Assembly: GCF_000698575.1 (NCBI RefSeq)
Contig: NZ_JFHD01000016.1
Location: forward strand, 1-64,000
DNA length: 64,000 bases
Source: Caballeronia zhejiangensis
GTDB lineage: Bacteria; Pseudomonadota; Gammaproteobacteria; Burkholderiales; Burkholderiaceae
Direction of reading: 5' to 3'
The number at the start of each line of letters is the position of its first letter. Position 1 is the stretch's first letter. Below are positions 11,290 through 21,043 of the stretch, piece after piece. The notes beneath the pieces were generated by a model that had not been told where the DNA came from, did not search any database, and was given only the letters and a program-made list of their open reading frames with translations. The position numbers and the translations under genes were made by a program.

Positions 11290-13179
11290 TCAGTGCAATA
11301 CCTTCAAGACTGCATCCGCCATACCCGCATAGCCTTGTCCATTCGGATGGAACGTGCCATCGATGCCATCTTGACGCCCCGTATCACCTGGCCACTGCGT
11401 CAGAAACGAATCGTTCCCGGTACGAATTGCCCTCGTGTTGTTGGCGTAAGGGTGCCATGAATGGGCATCCTTTGGCGATAGCAATGTTTGCGCATCGCCT
11501 GTACACCACCCTTTTCGGTTCATAACTCCGTCCATTGAGGCGGCTGTCCAGCGAAGCTCCGCCGCACTATCTTCAATCGCTTTGTTCAAAGCAGGTAGAA
11601 CTGCGCGGTTCACAGTCTTTGCCTCATCCTCGGTAAGGTTAATTTCCCATTCAACAGGAACCAATGCTCGTGGAATGAGAGTTCGGGCCGCATACCACGC
11701 GTTATTATAATTTTTGTGAGGCGGATTGCCACACAACTTCCCACCCATGTCGTGGAGCGAGTTTGGGTATTCGTTTGCCACGATCTTCTCAGGCTCGACC
11801 TGCAACAACTTCGTCAACGCCATATCCAGCGCGAAAAGTCGTGTCCGCAATTCTGCGATTCGCTGAATCGCAGTGAGTTTTTTTAGAGAGCTACAGTCAT
11901 CGGAGGCTCCAGCGTATGGACAAACTACCCCGCCTCCTTTTCTAGCGACGCCTGTAATGAAGTTGCTCCAAACCACCTGTGGAGGAATCCCCAATCTACG
12001 ACCGGACGGCAGCAAACCCCACGCAATCACGCCGCTAAATCCCAGATCATTACCGCCAATCGAAAGTAAGACTAGGTCAGGGCGGCGAAATTGAGCAGCA
12101 GGACACTCGACGAGATCCTTAATCCAAGGCGGCTCATGAGTCGCGTATCTAGTGCCCGTAAATCGCCCAATAAGGCTTCGCTTAAAACCGCTTTCGATCG
12201 GGCTGGGACTTCCGGCACACAATGCCTTGACAGTTGCGTTCAACTGAGAGATCGGCACGTCACACTCCGGATCTAATTCGTCGACTGAGGAGCGCTGGAA
12301 TACCGGTTTGCAATTTCTCGCGGGGTGGCCCGATGGCAAGCTCTGCGGCGCAAGTAAGCCGTCTATGATCTCTGCTCCGGCGCAAGAGAACTGCACTAAA
12401 ACTGTGGATTCATGGGGATGGCGCGCTGCGACTCTTAACGCGACCAGATTTTGGTAGGAATAAAACGACCGATTGCAACGGGTAGATTGCCACTTTGCAG
12501 GACTTTCAACAAATTGATTGATATGCTTCGAATCACCAAGTGGCCACTCATCGAAAGGTATTTCAGCTTTCCAAATCGTTGGTGCGTCTGGTGAACCCTC
12601 TCCCGCACCGTAAGAATCCCCTAGCCCAACGATTATGAAACTCGTCGGCCTAACGAGTTCCTCGGCTATCTTACTTCCAGACGCGCGCACCACGAGTAGC
12701 CCGAACTTTTTTTGCAAAATTACGTGATTTATGCCTTCTCCACATTGTCCCGTGTGAACAACAAGCCCATCAATGCTCCATTCACATACATCATGCGACG
12801 CGTTTGCTTTAAGGCCGGACAATTTTGCGCTTATTGAGATCTGACTTGGCAAATTCACGTAGTTATCGGCATAGCGAGGGTTGATGTTATTGACGTCTTC
12901 AATTCAGGGCCCAGTGGAGCTCACATACGGTGACCCACCAGATGCCTCGATTCGGTCTATCCAACCGGAAGGTGTATCGCCATCTCGATACGACAGTTTC
13001 TCATAACGCTCGGCGGATTGTTGGGCTGTCGACTCCTGGGACGATTCGAAGTCAAACGCTCTGAAGCGATTGTCCAGCTGCCACTCGATCGTTGCTCCGA
13101 TTGCACTTGACGCAAGTGCCAACCCGAGAAAAGCCACGCCTACAAACTCAATCACTTTCTTCAGCTTATCTCTTCGCAT
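11290..13179 (-). pseudogene. Exported SGNH/GDSL-type hydrolase interrupted by one in-frame TGA
   Basis: One reading frame of about 629 codons is broken only by TGA at 12904-12906. The 91 codons before it encode a basic start and a hydrophobic export/anchor segment (VIEFVGVAFLGLALASSAIG). After the stop the frame runs on through NPRYADNY into an SGNH hydrolase with block I IIVGLGDSYGAGEG, block III LLSIGGNDLGF and the terminal HPNGQGYAG. The second part could start independently at GTG 12858 (522 aa) but would then lack an export signal. The family covers lipases and esterases; the substrate is unknown. It may be a pseudogene, a read-through case or a sequence error. It faces the CHAT pair tail-to-tail. 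Confidence 0.75.
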
Positions 13180-13750
13180 AGCTTTTTCTCAAGTTTAAAG
13201 GGAAATTAAATTCATGTTTAGACGAAGCAACAGGCATCCTACTGAGTCTGCGCAATGCTCGACAATTTCCATCCCGAACGTTAAATAGCGAAGAGTAAAG
13301 ATATGATATTTGCCTTCGCACTCCTATTCAGGCTTGAGAGAAAAAAAGGATCTGGTTTGGAGAGTCCGGAATGAGTGCGTGAGAGCCTCTTCATGCTCCG
13401 GTCGCAAACCGCAGTTTCATAGGGCCACAACGATGGTTATGTGCGGAGGCACACCAATCTACTGAGAATCCACGAGCCTCGTCTGCGGCATGCCTGACTG
13501 TCGCAGCACGTTTCACCTTATGACGTTTCCGGAGCGGAGAACGAAATAGGACGAGTGCATCCAAGCGAGTGATTGCAGCGCATGCCGATCGGGCAACAAC
13601 GCCACCTAAAACATGTAGTGAACTTCGCAATGGTGCTGGCATCAAAAGCACTCAGAAGTGCGTCCAGACGTGGAATGCTGCCAACGAACTCAATCACGCG
13701 TTTAAAAAGGCTAACTACACATGCTTCCAATCATCAGGAAACATGTTCCC
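13180..13750. other. Intergenic region
   Basis: No convincing gene is seen in about 570 bases. It holds one copy of the motif CCACCTAAAAC (13603-13612), which is otherwise concentrated around the tns genes and the W/X modules at 38-58 kb. Confidence 0.4.
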
Positions 13751-14323
13751 ATGGCAACGACCGCACGTGACCACATCCAAAAAATCTTTGCCGCTAAGCT
13801 CTGGTTGCAGCCCTCGCTCGCGACATCCCAATTTTGTACCCTGTTCGGCATGTCACACCGTCGGAGTTCGTTGTTTCTGGAGGCACGCGAGCCCGCGACG
13901 TTGCGCCATAGAACGGGACTGCGACATGTCGCGCACTTGAATAAGCCAGAGGTTATCGAAGCCTATCGAGCTTGCTTCCGAGGCGAAGAACCATCACCTG
14001 AGCTGTTGAATCTTGTGGACAAGCCGAAAAGGGGTTCGGTGCCACGGGAAAAGCCCGTCGCTAAAGACATCTCACGGCTATTCCAGCGCGCGAAAAGCGG
14101 ACGACTAGAAGACGTCGTGAGTTTGCGCGCAAAAATCGGGGACTTGCTAAGGAGGCAGCGGCCCACAAGCGGTGCATTCGCACCTGCAGAAAAACTCGAT
14201 GCACTGTTGTTGCAGCAACTCTCTGAAAAGTTTTCTTACAGCAGAGAAGTCAGTGCGCGACTCACGAGAGAGTTGGCGACGTTGCGGTCGCGCGAAGCAA
14301 GCATGCGCGCCAACGCGAAGTGA
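13751..14323 (+). CDS. Hypothetical protein
   Basis: I do not recognise this protein (190 aa from ATG 13751; an in-frame start also exists at 13721). It is basic and has no signal peptide or membrane segment. The first 60 residues (TSQFCTLFGMSHRRSSLFLE) could form a helix-turn-helix. The C-terminal half is predicted from composition to be helical (LDALLLQQLSEKFSYSREVS). A DNA-associated role is possible but not shown. Its 3' side abuts an IS3 fragment. Confidence 0.5.
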   Translation: MATTARDHIQKIFAAKLWLQPSLATSQFCTLFGMSHRRSSLFLEAREPATLRHRTGLRHVAHLNKPEVIEAYRACFRGEEPSPELLNLVDKPKRGSVPREKPVAKDISRLFQRAKSGRLEDVVSLRAKIGDLLRRQRPTSGAFAPAEKLDALLLQQLSEKFSYSREVSARLTRELATLRSREASMRANAK

Positions 14324-14367
14324 CTCCAACTACCTCCGCGGGGGTGCGGCTAAATTCTTGGATTGAT

Positions 14368-14616
14368 TTATGCCGCGAGTCCGACGATTTGCCGGTATTC
14401 GACCGGACTAAGGAAGCTGAGCAAGACCTTGATCCGCGTTGCGTTGTACCACCGGGTGTAGGAGTTGAGGACCTTGGTAAACTGATCAACGGTCGTAGCT
14501 CGCCAATCACGATAATAGAACATTTCCGTCTTGGGTCGCCTGAAGACGCCTTCGCTGGCTGCGTTGTCCGGCGAATATCCTTTGCTGGGTCCAGATGACT
14601 CCTCGTCCGGCGCCAT
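14368..14616 (-). mobile_element. IS3-family transposase (OrfB) C-terminal fragment
   Basis: About 80 codons match the end of an IS3-type DDE transposase. KGYSPDNAASEGVFRRPKTE corresponds to the usual YSPDNAxxEGFFGRLKTE, and WYNATRIKVLLSFLSPVEYR to the WYN-R-SLGxLSPxEYR ending. The upstream catalytic part is missing. The first residues of the frame differ from the family, so this is a scar. The 300 bases between it and the next gene contain nothing I can identify. Confidence 0.75.
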
Positions 14617-14921
14617 CCGAGGACAATTCGTTGATAGAAGCCAAAATTAGATAGTTGGGAAGTTTGCGCTAAAGAAAGTCTCTTATCGTCCGTTAGAACA
14701 CGTTTGGATCATGTTCGATTGTCGATGGCCGTTCGGGACCTGCGACAGACCGAGCTTCGCCTGCGCCGTAGGTTCTGCAGTCAAATAAGCAGGGCGTCCC
14801 AGTCCGTGAGACGTTTCGTTTCACGGAATGAGAAGGGCCAACACGAGCCATCATTAGACAGCATTTTCCGATTTACGGCTTCCGATGCCTTTCACGCTTC
14901 CTAAGCGACACAGAATCCAAG

Positions 14922-16475
14922 ATGGCTGAAGACTTTTACAATGCCCTCGGCGTGCGTGAGGATGCGTCCACGACCGAAATAGCGGCTGCGTATCGATATG
15001 CAGCGTCAAAGCTTCATCCGAGCCACGATGGCAACGCCTTGCCGGACACGGTGAAGCGGTTCTCGCTTCTGGCTGAAGCCTATTCAACTCTCACGGATGA
15101 CGCAAAACGAGGCGCGTACGACGTGAAGCGCCACGCTCAAGGGCACGGCAGCACCCTTCGCACAAACTCCTTCCAGGATCCTGAGAAGGTATTCGTAGAA
15201 GGTATGACCGCGTGGGCGATCGACCTGAAGGTTCAGGGATACACGGCAGACCAGATACGGAGCATGCTGGAATCTCATCAGTGTCCAACGCCAATCGCTG
15301 TGGCGGTAAGCGCGATGTTTTCCGGGAATAGCGCTCCACGCGTGAATCCAGCTTCAGCGTCGTCTTCGGGCCAAGCTTCGCCGGCAGCCAAGAAAGGTTC
15401 TACGCCAACACGCAGCGTGCTGCGTAAAGTCGTGGGCGCACTCGGAATGGCTGCGATTTTGGCGCTCATTTATCAAGCTTTGCCTAAAAATAAGGCGACA
15501 ACACATTCCACGCGGCAAATAGCCTCCACTTCGCTGGCGGCGGACGCGCAGCCGCCTCACCCGGTACCGGTCGGGGCTGCCTCCGAAGGGTTGTCGCTCG
15601 TTGAGAAGAGTGGCTCAGAAACAGGAGGAGGCGGCGTAGGTCAGTCTGCCTCCGCGCCCATCTCTGTTTTACAATCCGGCCCCCCCCTGCAGCAGCCTTA
15701 TTCCGTGCTGTCATCACTGGCAGCGTTCCGTACCTTTGATCCTTCTAGTGGCACAGGCACGCGCGACCGAGCCTCTTTTCATGGCCTCGACGGTGTCGGT
15801 CCGTCCGACAGTGACAATGGACTTTATGCGGTGAAGGTTGAAGCTCGTCTCAAGCTTCCTAACGAAGAGCGCACCGTATATCTACTCAAATCAACTCCTG
15901 TACGGGCGCAAGGTTACGAGTGCCACGCGTGCGCACCAATCGTGTCTGCAGTCGTGACCGTGCAAACATCTCAAGGCGAAGAGCAACTCGATTCTCAATT
16001 GGTCGACTTGGGTACGCTTGGCGCTTGGGGCACGTACGATTTCTCGGAGGTCGCCTTAGTCGAACTAGGCCGGAGACATCCGGGCCTCATCTTCCCCTTA
16101 AGTTATTCAGGTATGGGCGAGCACACGAGCTCGATCGAGATCTTCAGCGTCGACGCAAAGAGTTTCCGCAAGCTTGCCTCTGTGGAGACCGGCGGAGACA
16201 ACTCGGGAACATCCCAATGTGATGCGCAGAAATCCGAATGCGAAAACTATTCGGTTTCTGTTCAGTTTCTCAGGGACAACAAGAGTGCCTATTATCCGCT
16301 TCAGCTGACGGTCTCTGGTAGAAAGCGAAACGCCAGTGGAACTGTCGTCCCTGTCAGCGTCACCGCTGTGGCGCGCTTTAACGGCTCATCCTATGTCATT
16401 GAGCCCGCTTCTCGAGACAACACCTCTTCAAGTCCGTCGAACGCAGTGGCAAGCAGTGTTGGGACCACCTCATGA
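14922..16475 (+). CDS. J-domain protein with altered HPD motif, membrane-anchored
   Basis: A 517-aa protein with an N-terminal DnaJ domain (MAEDFYNALGVREDAST... to about residue 70). Canonical J-domains stimulate Hsp70 through His-Pro-Asp. Here the motif is His32-Pro33-Ser34, so normal Hsp70 activation is doubtful. Residues about 165-187 form a single transmembrane helix (VVGALGMAAILALIYQAL). A Ser/Pro-rich linker and a C-terminal region of about 250 residues follow, probably extracytoplasmic, with paired cysteines (ECHACAP; CDAQKSEC). The stop overlaps the start of the next gene (ATGA), so the two are co-translated. It faces the kinase operon tail-to-tail, a context known for stress-signalling clusters; the functional link is inferred. 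Confidence 0.75.
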   Translation: MAEDFYNALGVREDASTTEIAAAYRYAASKLHPSHDGNALPDTVKRFSLLAEAYSTLTDDAKRGAYDVKRHAQGHGSTLRTNSFQDPEKVFVEGMTAWAIDLKVQGYTADQIRSMLESHQCPTPIAVAVSAMFSGNSAPRVNPASASSSGQASPAAKKGSTPTRSVLRKVVGALGMAAILALIYQALPKNKATTHSTRQIASTSLAADAQPPHPVPVGAASEGLSLVEKSGSETGGGGVGQSASAPISVLQSGPPLQQPYSVLSSLAAFRTFDPSSGTGTRDRASFHGLDGVGPSDSDNGLYAVKVEARLKLPNEERTVYLLKSTPVRAQGYECHACAPIVSAVVTVQTSQGEEQLDSQLVDLGTLGAWGTYDFSEVALVELGRRHPGLIFPLSYSGMGEHTSSIEIFSVDAKSFRKLASVETGGDNSGTSQCDAQKSECENYSVSVQFLRDNKSAYYPLQLTVSGRKRNASGTVVPVSVTAVARFNGSSYVIEPASRDNTSSSPSNAVASSVGTTS

Positions 16476-17437
16476 TGTTAGGCAGAGTTGCAGTTTCTCT
16501 TCTTCTCATAGTCTTGGGTATCCATTGTCCGCATGCGTCGGCACAGACAGTCGACAATTTGAGCAATTGCCTGTCTGGGCAGTACCCGGCCCTTTGTCGT
16601 CACGACCTTCTGACCCCCGACCAGGCGCTGGCGGCCAAAAAAGCAGAGTACGCTCACAATCTGACGCAATGTCTTGACGGCCACTATCCGGCCCTTTGTC
16701 GGCATGAATGGCTAACCTCCGACCAAGGAGCTTCGGTCGACTCAGCGGAACGTCGTGCAAACTTCGACACATGCATCCAGGGACGATACGTCGCGCTCTG
16801 CAATCATGCAAAGTTGACGCCGGAGCAGCAACAACAGGTGAGTATGGCCGAACATCGCGAAAACCTTCAGGTCTGCCGCACGGGGCAATACGTTGCGCTT
16901 TGCCGGCATCAAGATCTCACGGCCGAAGAGGCGAGCGTCGTGCGAAGCGCCGAGCATCGCGTCAATCAGAACAACTGCCGCAACCAGTTTCTGCAGGCAC
17001 TGTGTCGTCGTGACTGGCTGGCAGAAGATGAGCAGGAAATGCGTGCACAGGCAACTTCCTCGAATCGCGGTTCATCAATGCCCATGCCTCCCACAGCGGC
17101 GACCGATCGGACTGCAACGCTTGCCAACCATACGAATTCAACGATGTCGGCGCCTGATCCCAGCTCTCGAGCAGGTGCACCGACACCAGACATGAGCGGG
17201 CTTATACGCCCTAACGTGGTTACCTCTCCTGCACCTGCCCGTTGCCAAAACTATTGGTTAGGTTCGATAGCGGCGAGCGGTGAGTATGCCGTTCTCTCCG
17301 ACTATTCGAGGATCACGCCGGTTGATACATCTGGCAAGACAACACTCAAAGCCTGGCAACGCGGCCAATCTGTTGTGAAATGCGGTGCTAAGCTAACCAA
17401 CAAAGATGCGCACGATTCCATCGCTGTCAAGCACTAA
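16472..17437 (+). CDS. Secreted protein with five 34-residue Cys-pair repeats
   Basis: A 321-aa protein with a clear signal peptide (VAVSLLLIVLGIHCPHASAQ). Five tandem repeats of about 34 residues follow, each of the pattern N-L-x-x-C-x-x-G-x-Y-x-A-L-C-x-H-x-x-L-T (CLSGQYPALCRHDLLT, CLDGHYPALCRHEWLT, CIQGRYVALCNHAKLT, CRTGQYVALCRHQDLT, and a degenerate fifth). Each repeat has two cysteines about ten residues apart, suited to a periplasmic disulfide. A low-complexity linker and a small C-terminal domain with two cysteines complete it. I do not know a named family. Its start overlaps the stop of the J-domain gene, so the two likely work in one process at the envelope. Confidence 0.7.
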   Translation: MMLGRVAVSLLLIVLGIHCPHASAQTVDNLSNCLSGQYPALCRHDLLTPDQALAAKKAEYAHNLTQCLDGHYPALCRHEWLTSDQGASVDSAERRANFDTCIQGRYVALCNHAKLTPEQQQQVSMAEHRENLQVCRTGQYVALCRHQDLTAEEASVVRSAEHRVNQNNCRNQFLQALCRRDWLAEDEQEMRAQATSSNRGSSMPMPPTAATDRTATLANHTNSTMSAPDPSSRAGAPTPDMSGLIRPNVVTSPAPARCQNYWLGSIAASGEYAVLSDYSRITPVDTSGKTTLKAWQRGQSVVKCGAKLTNKDAHDSIAVKH

Positions 17438-17460
17438 CCGTCCTTGCGCCTCTCTACGGC

Positions 17461-19404
17461 TCACTTAGATACCGCGAAGTCCAATTCGGCTTGAGCGACT
17501 TGAGTTTCTGCATTCACCAACATATCTTGCAGCAGAACGCGTTGTCGTTCGGTTTCTGCCACGACGCGCCTGAGTTGCGCCGGGCCGGAAACGAGTAAAG
17601 CTTCGAGTTGCTTGCGAATCAGGGCGTACCGTTGCTGCAGCACGGCCATGTCGGCAGGATCGACACCTTTGCTGGGGTCGAACACGAAGCGTTTCTCAAG
17701 ACTACGACGCCATTGCACCAATTCCTTGGTCAGGCGCTCCCCAAATCCTTTGATAGAGTGGATCTTGTTCCATTCCACGTCGGCGGCAGTCTCCACGCCG
17801 AACGAAGCCAAGGTCGTCTTGCGTGTCGGTCCGATGCCCGGGATGTCGTGGTCGGATAGAAAGAACTTCTCAAGGAAGTTGCGCATCTGCAGCTCACGGA
17901 TGTTCGCTTGCAGTTTGCTCTTATCGTTCGAGAACCGATTCGACAAATCGTCGTACTCCTGCCGTGCTCGCTTAAACTCTTCCAGCTTGTCATGGAACGC
18001 TTTGTCGGTGGCGACCATGTTCCATTGCGACCAAGCAGCAGCCAAAACCCGATTGGCTGTCTCCAGAAGCGTCTTGCGTCGAGTTTGTTCTGGCGAAGGC
18101 GCGCCTCCAGCGTAGAACAGCAGCGCGCCAGCAATCAAAATGAAGAACCAGAATGCAGGAAACTTGACCAGTCCGAATACAACCCCAACGACGGCAAGTA
18201 CGCGACGTGTGCGTTTCAAGAACCGCGCATTCCTCGCATCGGCCGGCAATGGCGTAGCTTTCAGGCTTTGCGGCCTTTTAACATCAGGTTTTGCCGCGAT
18301 CCCCGGCGAGCGAACGGCCATGATGTCCGACCAGACGCGGGCAACGTCAAACCCCGAGCCTCGAGCGGCGGCCTGAAACCCGGCTGCGCCCAGACTGAAG
18401 AAAAAGGCCACTCCTGCAGACCGCTCGAGTTCGCACCATGGGCATGCGCTCCGGCCGCGGTAGTATTTGTGCGAGGTATCAAAGGTACAAGTCTGAATCT
18501 GCGCGCGAGCGCGATCAAGAGTCGACATCCACTCGCCGGCGCTCGGTCGTGCATCGTGCTTCTCGCCACTTCTGCCAAAGGCCTTCTCGAACATTGCTGC
18601 CGTGTCGTTCGGAAGAATGTCAGTGCCGACCGTATTAGGCGGAGGGTACATCGCTGTGCCTCCTCCTGGAGACGCAAAAGCGTACCGAAACTCCTTGATA
18701 GCTTGTTCTAGCGACATGTCGCCTGCCCCGCGATAGACGCCGGCGAACGGATGGCGTCCCATCAGGAGCAGATGGAAGACAAGCAACGCGAGGCCGAAGT
18801 TGTCGTGATTCGAGGTTCGGTTGACGTTTCGAAAACTCAGCAGCCCTTGGAGCTCGGGTGGTGTGAACGTCGGCACGCCGACCTCGCACGCGAAAGTGCG
18901 GCCACTGTCGACAAATTGGAACGAGTCACAGTCGATCAATCGAACCGTGCTATCCCGACTCACGAAAACGAGGTTCGGATTGACGTCACCGATGACGCTG
19001 CCGGATGCATGTACAACAGTAAAAGCCGATGCAACATTGCGTGCCGCGCTTAACAGAAAAGACCAATCAGCCTTGGGAAACTGCTGTTTTCGATGGCCAG
19101 GTCCGTAGAGATGATGAAGCGGTTGCGCATCAACTGCCTTTGCCATCAAAAAGCCGTGAACTGATCCATTGACCGATGTATGAACAGTATCAATAGGCCA
19201 CGCAGCAATGTTGCCCAACGCCTCGGTTTTCCGCGCGGTCATTGCGCGCAGCTTGGCCTGACGATCCTGCGAGACGTTCCCGTGATAAATCTTTGCCACC
19301 AGGTTCGAGCCGCGCCCCTGCACGTCGAATACGGCACCCTCACCGCCTTGACCTAACTCCTTACCCAAAACGATTTTTTTGCCCTGACTATCGAAGAAAT
19401 CCAT
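17461..19404 (-). CDS. Ser/Thr protein kinase with C-terminal helix-hairpin-helix
   Basis: A 647-aa protein kinase of the type found in TerY-P triads. Seen: a glycine-rich loop (ELGQGGEGAVF, residues 16-26), ATP-binding Lys38 (VAKIY), a catalytic loop IGDVNPN (Asp140) in place of HRD-N, and a metal-binding DCD (158-160) in place of DFG. A hydrophobic segment near residues 395-425 (FPAFWFFILIAGALLFYAGG) is probably membrane-embedded. A charged, coiled-coil-like stretch and a helix-hairpin-helix pair (DIPGIGPTRKTTL and IHSIKGFGERLTKEL) follow. It is the last gene of an operon: ATG 19404 directly follows the stop of the PP2C gene. Kinase and phosphatase presumably act on a shared target. Confidence 0.85.
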   Translation of the reverse strand: MDFFDSQGKKIVLGKELGQGGEGAVFDVQGRGSNLVAKIYHGNVSQDRQAKLRAMTARKTEALGNIAAWPIDTVHTSVNGSVHGFLMAKAVDAQPLHHLYGPGHRKQQFPKADWSFLLSAARNVASAFTVVHASGSVIGDVNPNLVFVSRDSTVRLIDCDSFQFVDSGRTFACEVGVPTFTPPELQGLLSFRNVNRTSNHDNFGLALLVFHLLLMGRHPFAGVYRGAGDMSLEQAIKEFRYAFASPGGGTAMYPPPNTVGTDILPNDTAAMFEKAFGRSGEKHDARPSAGEWMSTLDRARAQIQTCTFDTSHKYYRGRSACPWCELERSAGVAFFFSLGAAGFQAAARGSGFDVARVWSDIMAVRSPGIAAKPDVKRPQSLKATPLPADARNARFLKRTRRVLAVVGVVFGLVKFPAFWFFILIAGALLFYAGGAPSPEQTRRKTLLETANRVLAAAWSQWNMVATDKAFHDKLEEFKRARQEYDDLSNRFSNDKSKLQANIRELQMRNFLEKFFLSDHDIPGIGPTRKTTLASFGVETAADVEWNKIHSIKGFGERLTKELVQWRRSLEKRFVFDPSKGVDPADMAVLQQRYALIRKQLEALLVSGPAQLRRVVAETERQRVLLQDMLVNAETQVAQAELDFAVSK

Positions 19405-20166
19405 CTAAACTACTCTGCGGGTTGCCAAGACGAGCGTTTTATCGTCGTCGGTCCGTTCGTTGACTTGTTTGCTGTCGAGAAACTGCGCCAATTGAACCGT
19501 TAGCGCCTCGCACTCGCTCAGGCTCTTCCTCCGCAACACGAAAAACATTGGGTCGAAGAAAGGTGAGTATGGTGTCTGGGATTCGTAAGTCAGCGCAAGC
19601 CGCTGCAGCCCATCACTAAAAAGCGCCAGCTCTGCAGCGGGGCTCGATGTTACAGCGATCTGAAGATGCATGAGTGAATCATCGTCGGTGACAAAATTTG
19701 TCATATTTGCGTAACGACCAGCCTCTGGCCAAAACACAACGCCCTGAACATCCTCGCTTGCCACGACGATAGCTCCATCTCCAATCTGGAAAAATACCGA
19801 AGACTCAGGCCCAAGCACCGCACCCAAAAGTGTGCATGCGTAATCGCGACTGGTGGCATCGGACTCGTTCGCGGCCGCCGTCACTGCCGCTCTGACCGCG
19901 CAAATCCAACCTTCCACAGCGCTACCGTCAATGTGGTTTGTCGTCTTGAACGTGTGCTCGATTGCCGTCAGGGCTGTCGAGCATGCCAAATCGGCACCCT
20001 TCGCCGCAAATCGGGCACTGCCTGCGCCGTCAGACAACAGACAAACCAGACGCTGTTGCTGGTTGCGGTCTATCAACGACTGCACGAGACAGGTGTCTTG
20101 GCACTCCCCACCCTGTTGAGTGTGGGACGTGCCTACCACGCTGGCGCTAACGGTTTTCCAGGTCAC
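19405..20166 (-). CDS. PP2C-family Ser/Thr phosphatase (TerY-P triad)
   Basis: A 253-aa protein phosphatase 2C of the PP2C_2 type. Metal-binding motifs are visible: LLSDGAGSA near residue 45, FQIGDGAIVV near 130, ALFSDGLQRLAL near 190 and the terminal TDDDKTLVLATR. No membrane segment is present. It starts at GTG 20166, overlapping the stop of the VWA gene by four bases (GTGA), and its own stop is immediately followed by the kinase start. VWA-PP2C-kinase in this order is the TerY-P triad described for tellurite/stress-type systems. It should dephosphorylate what the kinase modifies. Confidence 0.88.
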   Translation of the reverse strand: MTWKTVSASVVGTSHTQQGGECQDTCLVQSLIDRNQQQRLVCLLSDGAGSARFAAKGADLACSTALTAIEHTFKTTNHIDGSAVEGWICAVRAAVTAAANESDATSRDYACTLLGAVLGPESSVFFQIGDGAIVVASEDVQGVVFWPEAGRYANMTNFVTDDDSLMHLQIAVTSSPAAELALFSDGLQRLALTYESQTPYSPFFDPMFFVLRRKSLSECEALTVQLAQFLDSKQVNERTDDDKTLVLATRRVV

Positions 20167-20888
20167 ACTACGGTCCAGCCAGAAGGTGCCGGGAGAGCCA
20201 CCGCAGTACCCGGCGTCGATTGCGACACCGATTTCATTGAATTAGACAGCCATTGGAAAAGTTCGCGGAATCTCAATCCCTGGAGCCGGACCGGATCGCG
20301 TACCGAAATTTGGCGGAGGATGTCGAGATTAGCCCCGTCGACCGCGACGGTGAAAAACGCGAATGACTTATTCGCTTCGCCTTCACGGATAAGTTCTGCT
20401 GCCTGTTGCCATGCATCAGTGGGTGCCCCGTCTGTGATCATGAAGACCCACGGACGATAGAACGCGATGCCGTTATTGCGGTACTCGGATTTTCGCTGCT
20501 GCAAAAGTTCGAGCCCTCGTTCGATGGCTTCGCCCATCGGGGTCACGCCAGCGGCTTCCAGCCGCGGTGGCTGGAAATGCGGCGCGGTTTGAAATTCATT
20601 TTTGACCTCAACCGGTCCAAACGTTACAACCGCAACCTCAACTCGCTTCATTGCCAAACTATCCGCCGCCAACTCATCCTTAAAGCTTGCGATACCCGAA
20701 TTCAGTTCGGCGATCGGAGCGCCGCGCATCGACGCCGATGTGTCGAGCAAGAGCAGACAAGGACAGCGCGGCTCGGGATTATCGGCGAAGCTTTCCGTAC
20801 CAAAAGGCAATTGAACAGCGAACTCGTTCTCTTCGATCACATTACCCCCATTAATTGTTGCTTCCCGTAGAAAACTGCCCGCCAGCAT
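20163..20888 (-). CDS. VWA-domain protein, TerY-like
   Basis: A 241-aa von Willebrand factor A domain protein. The MIDAS metal site is intact: DTSAS (49-53), the threonine in AAGVTPMGEAIERG, and MITDGAPTD. In TerY-P triads this protein is the metal-dependent adaptor that links kinase and phosphatase to their targets. ATG 20888 is preferred to an in-frame TTG at 20924 because it aligns with the usual short leader. It is the first gene of the three-gene operon. About 150 bases separate it from the divergent GntR-type gene, so the promoter must lie there. Confidence 0.82.
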   Translation of the reverse strand: MLAGSFLREATINGGNVIEENEFAVQLPFGTESFADNPEPRCPCLLLLDTSASMRGAPIAELNSGIASFKDELAADSLAMKRVEVAVVTFGPVEVKNEFQTAPHFQPPRLEAAGVTPMGEAIERGLELLQQRKSEYRNNGIAFYRPWVFMITDGAPTDAWQQAAELIREGEANKSFAFFTVAVDGANLDILRQISVRDPVRLQGLRFRELFQWLSNSMKSVSQSTPGTAVALPAPSGWTVV

Positions 20889-21043
20889 AGGCCATAACTT
20901 TACATTTTGTAAACTTTTCAGCAACTTACATTGATATGCTCAACACGCTACCTATCGGCCGATGTAAGTGGAACTTTAGGGATTTGCACAATCGAAACTC
21001 GTAAGTTTAATCGTTGCCGTATCAAAGAAAGCGAAATGCTACA

